This document shows positions 1 to 5,728 of a DNA stretch of 5,728 nucleotides, piece after piece. Source of the stretch: Thermoguttaceae bacterium (lineage in GTDB: Bacteria > Planctomycetota > Planctomycetia > Pirellulales > Thermoguttaceae); contig JANLFZ010000406.1 of NCBI GenBank assembly GCA_024653385.1, forward strand, positions 1 through 5,728, given 5' to 3'. Position 1 is the first letter of the stretch; the number at the start of each line of letters is the position of its first letter. A program made the translations under genes and the position numbers. Below the pieces are notes generated by a model, which saw only the letters and a program-made list of their open reading frames with translations, did not search any database and had not been told where the DNA came from.

Positions 1-802
1 CCCCCGACGGACTAGGCCCGGCTGGCGGTGCCCCTGCCACCCGTTCGGGCGCGGGGCCTTGCGAGGGCGTCGCAAGGGGCAGCGGCGCCGGCGGGCCCGA
101 TGGGGTTTGGGCCAATTGGGTGGGACTGGGTTGCAGACGCTGGAATTCGTCGGCCACCGACAGGAGAAAACTGCGCACCCGACCGCAGTAACTACCGGTG
201 GTCTCGCCGAACGACGTGCCGAAAAGCACACCGGCCAACTCGCCCCGTTGGTTCAGGATCGGCCCGCCCGAGTCGCCTTGTCTCGCCCCGGCCGACAACT
301 CGACCATCTCGAACGGCTTGTTCGCTCCCGGGGAAACATACTGCGTGCAACGGCCGGTGACCTCTCGATACCGGCCGCTGCCATAGCCGGCAATCGTCAG
401 GGGCTCGCCCGGTCGCGGGGGCTGCGCGGCCAAGGGAATCGGTTCGGCGCGCGGTCGCCAGATGGCCAGCGCCGCCAGATCCCAGTCGCGATCGACCCGA
501 AGCACCGCCGCGGGCGTGCGAAAGCCGTCGGGAAAAGCGACCACAATCGGCCCGGTGGCGTCGCGCACCACGTGCCAGTTCGTCACCACCAGACCGTGCT
601 GTTGGCTGACGGCCACCAGCGCTCCGGAGCCGAGCGACGCACCGTTGGCCGACGTCGCGATGACGCGCACGACCGACGGATGGGGCTTCTGGGCGGGTTG
701 GAAAAACCCTTCGGTCCAGCTCCCGGCGCGGACTCCGACCGGAGCGGTGGAAACGACGAACGCCAAGAAACCGACCGACGGGAGCCGAAATGACCGCTTC
801 AC
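1..802 (-). CDS. exported trypsin-fold serine protease (3' end beyond window)
   Basis: The frame is open from a GTG at 802-800 to the left edge, giving 267 complete codons with no stop. Seen: a signal peptide with basic start MKRSFR, a hydrophobic stretch at about residues 7-24 and a likely cleavage after VRA (residue 26). The chymotrypsin-fold triad is complete: His77 in TNWHVV, Asp108 in DRDWDLAAL and Ser178 in QGDSGGP. There are only two cysteines, Cys152 and Cys206, which could pair after export. The catalytic domain ends near residue 222 and is followed by a Pro/Ala/Ser/Gln-rich tail of at least 45 residues, either a linker to another domain or a disordered end. Family knowledge: such proteins (PF00089/PF13365 type) cleave peptide bonds outside the cytoplasm. 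The position six before the catalytic Ser is Gly172, not the Asp of true trypsin, so Lys/Arg specificity should not be assumed. GTG is chosen because it directly precedes the signal peptide, no in-frame ATG lies before residue 166, and GAGG sits 8 bases upstream. The substrate is unknown. Confidence 0.93.
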   Translation of the reverse strand, partial: MKRSFRLPSVGFLAFVVSTAPVGVRAGSWTEGFFQPAQKPHPSVVRVIATSANGASLGSGALVAVSQQHGLVVTNWHVVRDATGPIVVAFPDGFRTPAAVLRVDRDWDLAALAIWRPRAEPIPLAAQPPRPGEPLTIAGYGSGRYREVTGRCTQYVSPGANKPFEMVELSAGARQGDSGGPILNQRGELAGVLFGTSFGETTGSYCGRVRSFLLSVADEFQRLQPSPTQLAQTPSGPPAPLPLATPSQGPAPERVAGAPPAGPSPSG

Positions 803-810
803 GCGCGGGG

Positions 811-814
811 CCTC
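811..814 (-). promoter_or_regulatory. ribosome-binding site of the protease gene
   Basis: GAGG on the minus strand lies 8 bases before the GTG start at 802 and overlaps the TGA stop of the upstream small ORF (TGAGG). It supports the GTG start and suggests that ribosomes finishing the small ORF re-initiate on the protease. The match to the Shine-Dalgarno consensus is partial. Confidence 0.5.
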
Positions 815-953
815 ACTTCCGGTCGGCGCCGAGTCGCGCCGTCCGGCGTTGGGCCTCGTTCTGCACGATCCTTCGCAGCAGCTCGCGGCGCAGTCGCTCC
901 AGTTCCGCCAGCCTGGACGCCTGGCCTTTGACGGGTTCCATGGTACCTTTCAT
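813..953 (-). CDS. small helical hypothetical protein, 46 aa
   Basis: I do not recognise a family. The frame runs from ATG at 953 to TGA at 813 and ends 10 bases before the protease GTG. The product begins MKGTMEPVKGQ, and its middle, about residues 14-37, is a strongly charged stretch with Leu/Ile spaced as in an amphipathic helix (LAELERLRRELLRRIV), followed by a basic end. It has no signal peptide or membrane segment, so it should stay in the cytoplasm. It may form a short coiled coil or dimer. Evidence for coding is the high share of G/C at third codon positions, the helical periodicity, and the tight spacing to the protease. The start is uncertain: AAGG lies 4 bases before ATG 953, another AAGG lies 4 bases before ATG 941, and the frame is also open to an ATG at 1028 (71 aa), whose extra residues look less protein-like. 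It could be a leader peptide that couples translation of the protease, or an independent microprotein. A chance ORF is not excluded. Confidence 0.55.
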   Translation of the reverse strand: MKGTMEPVKGQASRLAELERLRRELLRRIVQNEAQRRTARLGADRK

Positions 954-1126
954 CGACCCTTGCCGTCTCGAAAACGGGGGCGAATTCTCCCACGTCCAAT
1001 CGGTTCGGCCCGGACCGCGCCGCCCCATGAGAAATCCGTCGTGGCTTGGTAACGCCGTTTAGCCCCGCAAAGGTGCCGCATCTTGCGCGGATTGCCGAGC
1101 CCGCCGGGTTCAAGCCCATATCGCCG
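954..1126. other. intergenic stretch with no firm feature
   Basis: No gene with convincing coding signals is seen on either strand. On the minus strand it should hold the promoter of the small ORF/protease pair if they are transcribed separately, but I find no -35/-10 pair worth calling: a TTGGAC about 50 bases before ATG 953 has no matching -10. A small hairpin (6-base stem including one G-T pair, 3-base loop) lies at 1097-1111, overlapping the near-palindrome GGGTTCAAGCCC at 1106-1117. Neither matches a known element. Confidence 0.4.
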
Positions 1127-1254
1127 TGCACCATCTTGGGAGTGCGCCACAACTTGACCGCTGCCGGGCAGGCGTTCTCGGATCTGAGAAAAGGCGGGGA
1201 CCGGCAGCGGTCAAGCAGTGGCGCACGATCCGGGCCACCTCCCAGAATCGTGCA
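1127..1254. repeat. nested inverted repeat / long hairpin after the kinase stop
   Basis: Core arms 1142-1167 and 1201-1226 are 26 bases each and pair at 24 positions; the only mismatches are two adjacent bases (AA against TG). The spacer is 33 bases and contains its own near-perfect palindrome TTCTCGGATCTGAGAA at 1175-1190. The pairing continues outside the core: 1127-1142 against 1239-1254 matches at 13 of 16 positions (14 as RNA, counting a G-U), with 12 unpaired bases (1227-1238) on one side only. The outer arm begins 3 bases after the kinase TAA, so as RNA this would be a very stable structure in the kinase 3' untranslated region. No T-run follows on either strand, so it is not a standard intrinsic terminator. 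Other readings are an RNA-processing or stability element, or a remnant of a small non-autonomous transposable element. No flanking target duplication is visible. The pairing itself is certain; the function is not. Confidence 0.85.
1223..1253 (-). repeat. shorter hairpin competing with the long one
   Basis: GCACGAT at 1223-1229 is exactly complementary to ATCGTGC at 1247-1253. The stem continues with one C-G pair and three G-C pairs (GGG against CCC), interrupted by a mismatch and a bulged A, leaving a loop of about six bases. In the minus-strand transcript it would form just after the kinase stop codon, before the distal arms have been made. It uses bases that the long inverted repeat also needs (1223-1226 and 1239-1253), so the two folds exclude each other. 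Such an arrangement is seen in attenuators and other RNA switches, but no ligand, leader or terminator logic can be read here. Confidence 0.6.
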
Positions 1255-1257
1255 ATC

Positions 1258-4200
1258 TTAGAACCCCTGCTGTGCCAACCAATCGAGATATTGCTTGGCC
1301 TTTGCTTGAATGTTGGAGTCGCTCGCCTGAGCCGCAATGCTTTCGCCCCGCTTGCGGGAACTCTCGGCAATCTGTTTCAAGGAAAGATCTTGGCGCGCGT
1401 CGGTGCCTTCCCATGCCGAGGCCTGAAGTCTCAGCTCGATCGCATGGCGCTCGTCCTGGAGATAGGCGAGAAGGTCTTTCTCGCCGGGCGTGTGCGAGAT
1501 GTACAAGAGACTGCCTTCCCGGCAAGAAGCAATGGCGTAGGGATGCCGTGGAGCGAGCTTCTTCGCCTCGTCCACCGCCGCGATTCCTTGCTGGAAGTCC
1601 TCGTCTTTTCCGGTGGCGCGGTACTTCTGGCGGCAAGCTCGCACCAGGACGTAGTTCGCCCAGGCCTCGCCTAGCCTTTGAACCGAAGCGGCCCTTGCGG
1701 CCAGCGCGTCGGCGATGGCGAGATCCAGAAGCGCGGGGCGATCGGCATCGGGGGCTTTTTCCCACCGCGACATCCAGTACTCGGCGCGAAACAATAGCGC
1801 GGTGACGTCGGACCACTCGGCCCCTGCCGGACCGGGAGAAAGGGTAAGGTACTGGCGTTGGGCCTCGGCGTGGTCTTCGCGCAACGCGGCCGCCCGGGCG
1901 CGGATCAAAGAGGCCTCGCGCGCCGGGTCGCACAGTCCGCCCGGCGCCGGCTTGGCGCCGGCCAGTTCGCCGACACGTTCCAGGGCCCGAGCCGCACGTG
2001 GTTCCCTCTCGGCCTTCGGATCCAGAAGGGGCAACGAGGCCCACTCGGCGATGTACAAGGCGGCATCGTCGCGTCCCAATCGCCGGGCGGCTGTCTTGGC
2101 CTCGCCATAACGAGCGTCGGCCCCAGGGAAATCGCCCTGCGCCAGGAGTGTCTGTCCGAGGAACCGGTACGCTTCGACCTGGTCGGGCTCCATGCGGAGC
2201 ACCTCTTCCAATCCTGCTTTCGCCTTGTCGAGCATCTCGGCGCGGCTGCGCGCGTCCTTCAATCGCGGGAGGCACGAGTCGGTCGCTGCCCGGAGATAGC
2301 ACCGGGCGATGCCGAGCGTGGTCTGCGTTTTCAGAAGCGGATTGTGGTCCTCGGCGCTGCGGAACGACTCGATCGCGAGCTGGTAGTTGGATTCGGGTTC
2401 CTTGCCGGCCCCCCAAGCCAGGTCTTCGTAGGCGTAGCCCAGGGCCAAGAACGGAAAGTCCTTCTGATCGCGGGCCTCCGAGGCGGCCTGCTTCGCATAC
2501 TCGGCGGCCGCGGTGAAGTCGGCGTCGCGCGTGTGGCGGTCGAAATTGCCCCGTTCGAGGTGCGCCATGCTCAAGCCGAGCAGGTATTGCGCCTTGGCCG
2601 TGGACTGGGCTTCGCGGCAGAGATCGACCGCCTTTCGGCCCGACTCGGTGGCCTTGGTGAGATCGGCTAGCCGACCGGCACGTTGAGGCTGGCTGCGCGA
2701 ACGCTTGTGCAGCACGTCGGCATGAAAGCCGAACGCCTCGTGCCACCCGGTGGCAAGTTCCAGGGCCTTCTCGGCATCGGCAATCGCCAGGTCGTGCGCC
2801 GAATGGCCCACCCCTTCCGCCCGTTGCCCAGGCACGATTTCTCGAAGCGTCTTGGGGTCGAGTTCCAACCAGCACCGGCCGCGCGTGAGATAGCACCGGG
2901 CCCGTTGGTCGGGCGTCTGGGTACCGGGGTGCTTTTCGGCGAGCCGAATGGCCCGGTTGAGCGCCTCGGCCGAGCGCGCCAGCGCCGCATCGACGCGATT
3001 GGCCCGGCTAAGGCCGGCTGTCTGCTCGACCAGTGCGACCTGGCGGTACTTCCAATAGAACTCGCCCACGGCCGCCCAGAACCGTTCGTCGGCCGCCTCG
3101 TCCTCGCCCGAGCCGCTGGTGGCTTTCTGCCAGACGCCGTTCAGGACGTTCGCCGCAAGGGCCTTCGCCTGATCGTCGCCCAGGCGTTGCTCCGCCAGCA
3201 TGACGAGGAGCTGCGCGCAGGCGTCGAGCATTCGGCGGCGCTCTTGGGGGGACCACGGGTCGGATCGCTTTAGACGGCTGCGAAGGTAGATATCGAGCAA
3301 GGGGAACGTCTCTTCGGCAGCCCGTTGCGGTCCGATCAGCCGGCCAGCCAGCGATTCGGCCCGGCCGGGATCGTTCGGTTCCTTGTGCCAGGACGCCAGG
3401 GCCAGGAGCGTATCAAGCGTTTGCTTCTTCTCGGCCGGCCACGCTTTCGTGCCCTCCTGCCCTTCGGCAAAGGTCAGCACGCGCCAGCACTTCTCGGCTT
3501 GGGCCACGCTCTTGAAGGGGTTCGCCGGAGGATAGTCCGGCTTGTGGCGCCCCCGCGCCTCGGAGGCCACCTGCAACGCCAGTTCGGCGGCGGTCTGGGC
3601 GCGGAGAGGCACCTGGACGATGTGCGGGGCCGGGGCGGTCGATCCCACGGCCTCTACCAGGGCATCGAGGGCGCGGTCCCATTGCCGTTGACGCGCCCAA
3701 ACCACCGCGGCGACGTAGTGACCGTACCCGGCGTGTTCGGAAGGAAGCTTTTCGACCTCGGGAACCGCGATCTCGCCCCGATTGCCGACGACTTGTCCTT
3801 CGGTCCGCCACGTCTCCATCAGAGGAATGCCAAGGGTCGGCAAGGCGTCCTTCGGGGCGGCGTTGCGGGCACGTTCCCATCGCGCGCGATCCTCATCATA
3901 CTCGGCCAGGTCGCTGCCCGATGGCACGCCTTCTCCGATCGCCAGCGTAATCCTCTTGTGCCAGAGCCGTGCCAGGTCGAGGGGGTCGAACTCGAACCGG
4001 CTGCCCGCCAGGCGCAGCACCCGTAGCGCGCGAGTGGCTTGTTCAAGCGACGGGCGGCGGTCAGACGCCCCGAGTTTCCCGACGGCTTGCAAGAGGCGTT
4101 TCGCTTCGGCCGGCTTCAGTGGACCGGCAGCGCCCGGCGTCCCGGGCAGTAGGGTCTCGGCTTGCTTCAAGGCGGCATCCCAACCCGACGGGTTCGGGTC

Positions 4201-5728
4201 CAATAGGCCGATGACGGCCTCCCAGACGTCGCAATCGCGCTGGATCGACGCGGGAAGGCGCCTCGCTGCCGCGAGGGATTCCCTCGCCCCGGCAAAGTCG
4301 CCGCGCTCGGTTTTCGCCTTGACTTCGGCCAAGAGCCGGTCGAACTCCTCTCGCTCCACCGCGCCCTGAACCTCTTTCATCCAGGCGGCTTCGGTTTCGA
4401 TCAGGGCCCACTCGGAGTTTGGGGGACTTTCGGCACCTCGCTTCGTAAATTCCCGCACTCTCGCGGCGAGGGCTGGCGTGACCTTGCGATCCAGTCGCCA
4501 CGTGACGACAGCGTCCAGCGCCAGTCCGAGCGGCTGGAGTTCGCCGGGCAGCGAGCCGGCGGCGTCCAAGTCCTTGCGCGCCTCGGCATCGTTCCCGCGA
4601 TGCACGTGGACCCGTGCGCGCAACAGCTTCGCCTCGGCGCAGCCGCCATCGATGTCGAGGATTCCGTTGCATGCCTCCAGCAGGTGCTCTGCGTCGGGAC
4701 CGGATCTCCCCAGCGCCAGTGCGTGCTCAAGCCACGCCTTGCGGATCGCGCCGAGGCGCTCCGGGCCGAGGAGCGATCGGTTCGATTGGATGCGCCGCCG
4801 TGCCTGGTCGAACGCGTTCTTTTCGATCCACCCGACGATGCTTCGCATTTCGGCGTCGGGATCGGGCTCCGAACCCGGCCACATCTGCTTGGAATCCGGC
4901 GGTGGCTTGCCGCCGAGCTTGGGCGCCGGGCCGGTCCCGGGCGGCGTCTGGGTGCCCTCGTCGCGATGCACGGTCGCGGTTTCCATTTGGTCGTGTCTGG
5001 GTTGGACGCCCGATTTCATGCCGCCGTTGTCATCCTCCGTGGACGGCTTGCCGGCCCCGCCGGACTGGCTGGTCGACGTTGTCGAACGGGAGGCCCATGG
5101 CGGCCAGGCATATTCCCCGGTCAGCATCAGCGTCCCCAACACGAGGATGGGAACCAGGATGCCTGCGGCGACGAGCCAGCGCCAGCGTGCCGGCCGCGGC
5201 GCGATCTGCGGCCACGCATCCTCGACCGCGGAGGCGGTGAGTTCGGGGGCCTCGGCAGCAGGGGCCGTGGGCGGCGCCAGGAATGGCGCGGTCTCGCGAT
5301 CGACCCCGGTGCGCGGCGTGCCCCGGGCATCGAGATCCGTCGGCTCATCCAGCGCCGGCGCGACGATCGTACCGGCCGCCGCCACGGAAGCCGTAATGGC
5401 GGGCGGCGCCGTGGCGCAAGGCGGCCCTGGCGACGTTTCGGGCAGGGTCTGTGGCGAGCCGCGATCCTCGACTGCCCGGCGCAACGCCTTCACCATCTCG
5501 GCACACGACGGATACCGTTCGTCGGGTTCGAACGCGGTGGCCTTGGCGATCACCGCCAATTCCGCCGGCGGCAGTCCGACGGTGTCCAAGGCGAGGTTTC
5601 CTTCCAAGTGTCGCCGGGCGATGGCCATCGGATCCGATTCTTCGAACGGCAGACGCCCCACGCGCAGCTCCACGTAGCTCATCGCCAGGCAATATTGGTC
5701 GCTCGTGCGGTGCGGCCGGCCTTTGAGG
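1258..5728 (-). CDS. Ser/Thr protein kinase (Hanks type) with membrane helix and TPR-like region, 5' end beyond window
   Basis: The frame is open from the right edge to TAA at 1258; 1489 residues are visible. Numbering here counts from an internal Met at 5682, with 15 residues preceding it. That Met is not the start: the residues before it read SDQYCLA, which joined to MSYVELRVGRLPF is kinase subdomain IX, with its conserved Asp. Residues 40-71 complete the C-lobe, with the subdomain XI Arg at residue 56 (EPDERYPS). The nucleotide-binding lobe, catalytic loop and DFG lie outside, so activity cannot be judged. Residues 75-165 are a Pro/Ala/Thr-rich linker. Residues 169-188 (5178-5119) form one hydrophobic helix preceded by Arg163, Arg166 and Arg168, implying kinase inside and C-terminus outside. 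After a low-complexity stretch to about 275 comes a long alpha-helical region with TPR-like units, the clearest at 349-381, 445-479, 1029-1072 and 1169-1203 (AYRFLGQTLLAQGDFPGADA). The TPR part probably binds proteins and may act as a sensor or scaffold. Ligand and substrates are unknown. The full protein probably exceeds 1650 residues if the missing kinase part is of normal size. Confidence 0.95.
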   Translation of the reverse strand, partial: LKGRPHRTSDQYCLAMSYVELRVGRLPFEESDPMAIARRHLEGNLALDTVGLPPAELAVIAKATAFEPDERYPSCAEMVKALRRAVEDRGSPQTLPETSPGPPCATAPPAITASVAAAGTIVAPALDEPTDLDARGTPRTGVDRETAPFLAPPTAPAAEAPELTASAVEDAWPQIAPRPARWRWLVAAGILVPILVLGTLMLTGEYAWPPWASRSTTSTSQSGGAGKPSTEDDNGGMKSGVQPRHDQMETATVHRDEGTQTPPGTGPAPKLGGKPPPDSKQMWPGSEPDPDAEMRSIVGWIEKNAFDQARRRIQSNRSLLGPERLGAIRKAWLEHALALGRSGPDAEHLLEACNGILDIDGGCAEAKLLRARVHVHRGNDAEARKDLDAAGSLPGELQPLGLALDAVVTWRLDRKVTPALAARVREFTKRGAESPPNSEWALIETEAAWMKEVQGAVEREEFDRLLAEVKAKTERGDFAGARESLAAARRLPASIQRDCDVWEAVIGLLDPNPSGWDAALKQAETLLPGTPGAAGPLKPAEAKRLLQAVGKLGASDRRPSLEQATRALRVLRLAGSRFEFDPLDLARLWHKRITLAIGEGVPSGSDLAEYDEDRARWERARNAAPKDALPTLGIPLMETWRTEGQVVGNRGEIAVPEVEKLPSEHAGYGHYVAAVVWARQRQWDRALDALVEAVGSTAPAPHIVQVPLRAQTAAELALQVASEARGRHKPDYPPANPFKSVAQAEKCWRVLTFAEGQEGTKAWPAEKKQTLDTLLALASWHKEPNDPGRAESLAGRLIGPQRAAEETFPLLDIYLRSRLKRSDPWSPQERRRMLDACAQLLVMLAEQRLGDDQAKALAANVLNGVWQKATSGSGEDEAADERFWAAVGEFYWKYRQVALVEQTAGLSRANRVDAALARSAEALNRAIRLAEKHPGTQTPDQRARCYLTRGRCWLELDPKTLREIVPGQRAEGVGHSAHDLAIADAEKALELATGWHEAFGFHADVLHKRSRSQPQRAGRLADLTKATESGRKAVDLCREAQSTAKAQYLLGLSMAHLERGNFDRHTRDADFTAAAEYAKQAASEARDQKDFPFLALGYAYEDLAWGAGKEPESNYQLAIESFRSAEDHNPLLKTQTTLGIARCYLRAATDSCLPRLKDARSRAEMLDKAKAGLEEVLRMEPDQVEAYRFLGQTLLAQGDFPGADARYGEAKTAARRLGRDDAALYIAEWASLPLLDPKAEREPRAARALERVGELAGAKPAPGGLCDPAREASLIRARAAALREDHAEAQRQYLTLSPGPAGAEWSDVTALLFRAEYWMSRWEKAPDADRPALLDLAIADALAARAASVQRLGEAWANYVLVRACRQKYRATGKDEDFQQGIAAVDEAKKLAPRHPYAIASCREGSLLYISHTPGEKDLLAYLQDERHAIELRLQASAWEGTDARQDLSLKQIAESSRKRGESIAAQASDSNIQAKAKQYLDWLAQQGF
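2293..2307 (-). repeat. 15-base repeat inside the kinase gene, copy 1
   Basis: GAGATAGCACCGGGC (plus-strand reading) recurs exactly at 2887-2901, 594 bases away and in the same codon phase. Both copies encode ARCYL within TPR-like helices (residues 1126-1130 here). This fits ancestral duplication of repeat units, or simply shared codon choice for a conserved repeat motif. Confidence 0.5.
2887..2901 (-). repeat. 15-base repeat inside the kinase gene, copy 2
   Basis: This is the second copy of the repeat at 2293-2307. It encodes ARCYL at residues 928-932, followed by TRGRCWLEL, which reads as the first helix of a TPR-like unit. Confidence 0.5.

Noticed and set aside
59..793. Long plus-strand frame (244 codons)
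   Set aside because: It lies antisense to the protease frame, which has a signal peptide and the complete His/Asp/Ser motifs. The plus-strand product is Arg/Gly-rich low-complexity sequence typical of a high-GC shadow frame.
954..1028. Extension of the small ORF to an ATG at 1028 (71 aa)
   Set aside because: The extra 25 residues are Gly/Arg/Pro/Ser-rich, do not continue the helical pattern, and have a poor ribosome-binding site. It is not excluded, but less likely than a start at 953 or 941.
1106..1117. GGGTTCAAGCCC resembling a tRNA T-arm, with ACCA about 13 bases further on
   Set aside because: A five-base T-stem cannot be formed around the TTCAAGC loop, and no D-arm, anticodon arm or acceptor stem can be fitted on either strand.
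1073..1140. Imperfect direct repeat GTGCCGCATCTTGCG (1073-1087) / GTGCACCATCTTGGG (1126-1140)
   Set aside because: Twelve of 15 positions match in a single pair with no third copy. This is too weak to call a repeat or operator, although the second copy overlaps the outer arm of the long hairpin.
799..1152. Longer minus-strand frame (117 codons) covering the intergenic region and the small ORF
   Set aside because: It is in a different phase from the helical small ORF, runs through the inverted repeat's edge and gives no plausible protein pattern. Its end also overlaps the start of the protease.
1142..1226. Standard intrinsic terminator for the kinase gene
   Set aside because: The stem is long and stable, but on the minus strand it is followed by TCCCAAGATGG rather than a run of T, so the usual definition is not met.
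1127..1254. Intact transposable element bounded by the inverted repeat
   Set aside because: The bases flanking either the core or the extended arms show no target-site duplication, and the interior is far too short for a transposase. A decayed remnant remains possible and is listed as a finding.
1211..2896. Minus-strand frame of 561 codons overlapping the kinase gene
   Set aside because: It reads the same strand as the kinase in another phase. The product is Arg/Gly/Pro-rich with no recognisable domain, while the kinase frame continues uninterrupted through the region.
4478..5677. Plus-strand frame of 399 codons
   Set aside because: It is antisense to the kinase C-lobe, linker and membrane segment. 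Its product is Ser/Arg/Ala-rich without domain features, as expected opposite GC-biased codons.

Overview
The window is high-GC DNA that most resembles a planctomycete, probably of the Gemmata/Isosphaera kind. That is inferred from style, not from a marker gene. The main pointers are a Hanks-type kinase carrying the SDQY...ELRVGRLPF form of subdomain IX, joined through a Pro/Ala-rich linker and one membrane helix to a very long tetratricopeptide-type region, and strong G/C bias at third codon positions. All three genes I can support lie on the minus strand. The many long frames on the plus strand are shadows of them.

Layout, read along the minus strand (right to left). 5728-1258: the 3' part of a serine/threonine protein kinase gene, open at the window edge, with 1489 codons visible before a TAA stop. 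It ends the kinase C-lobe, crosses the membrane once and then has roughly 1280 residues of helical, TPR-like repeats. 1257-954: about 300 bases without a convincing gene. The kinase-proximal 128 bases form a striking nested inverted repeat (core arms of 26 bases, 24 matching), and a second, shorter hairpin uses some of the same bases, so the two cannot form together. The remaining part shows nothing firm. 953-813: a 46-codon small ORF for a charged, helix-forming peptide. 802-1: a GTG-started, exported trypsin-fold serine protease with a complete His/Asp/Ser triad and a Pro-rich tail that runs off the left edge.

The small ORF and the protease are 10 bases apart, and the protease ribosome-binding site overlaps the small ORF's stop codon, so they are very likely co-translated. 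Whether they belong to the kinase transcript is uncertain, because the hairpin region lies between. The kinase's repeat region is predicted to face the same extracytoplasmic compartment to which the protease is exported. A link between protease activity and a transmembrane kinase sensor is therefore possible, but it is inference from gene order and topology only. The least explained element is the intergenic inverted repeat.
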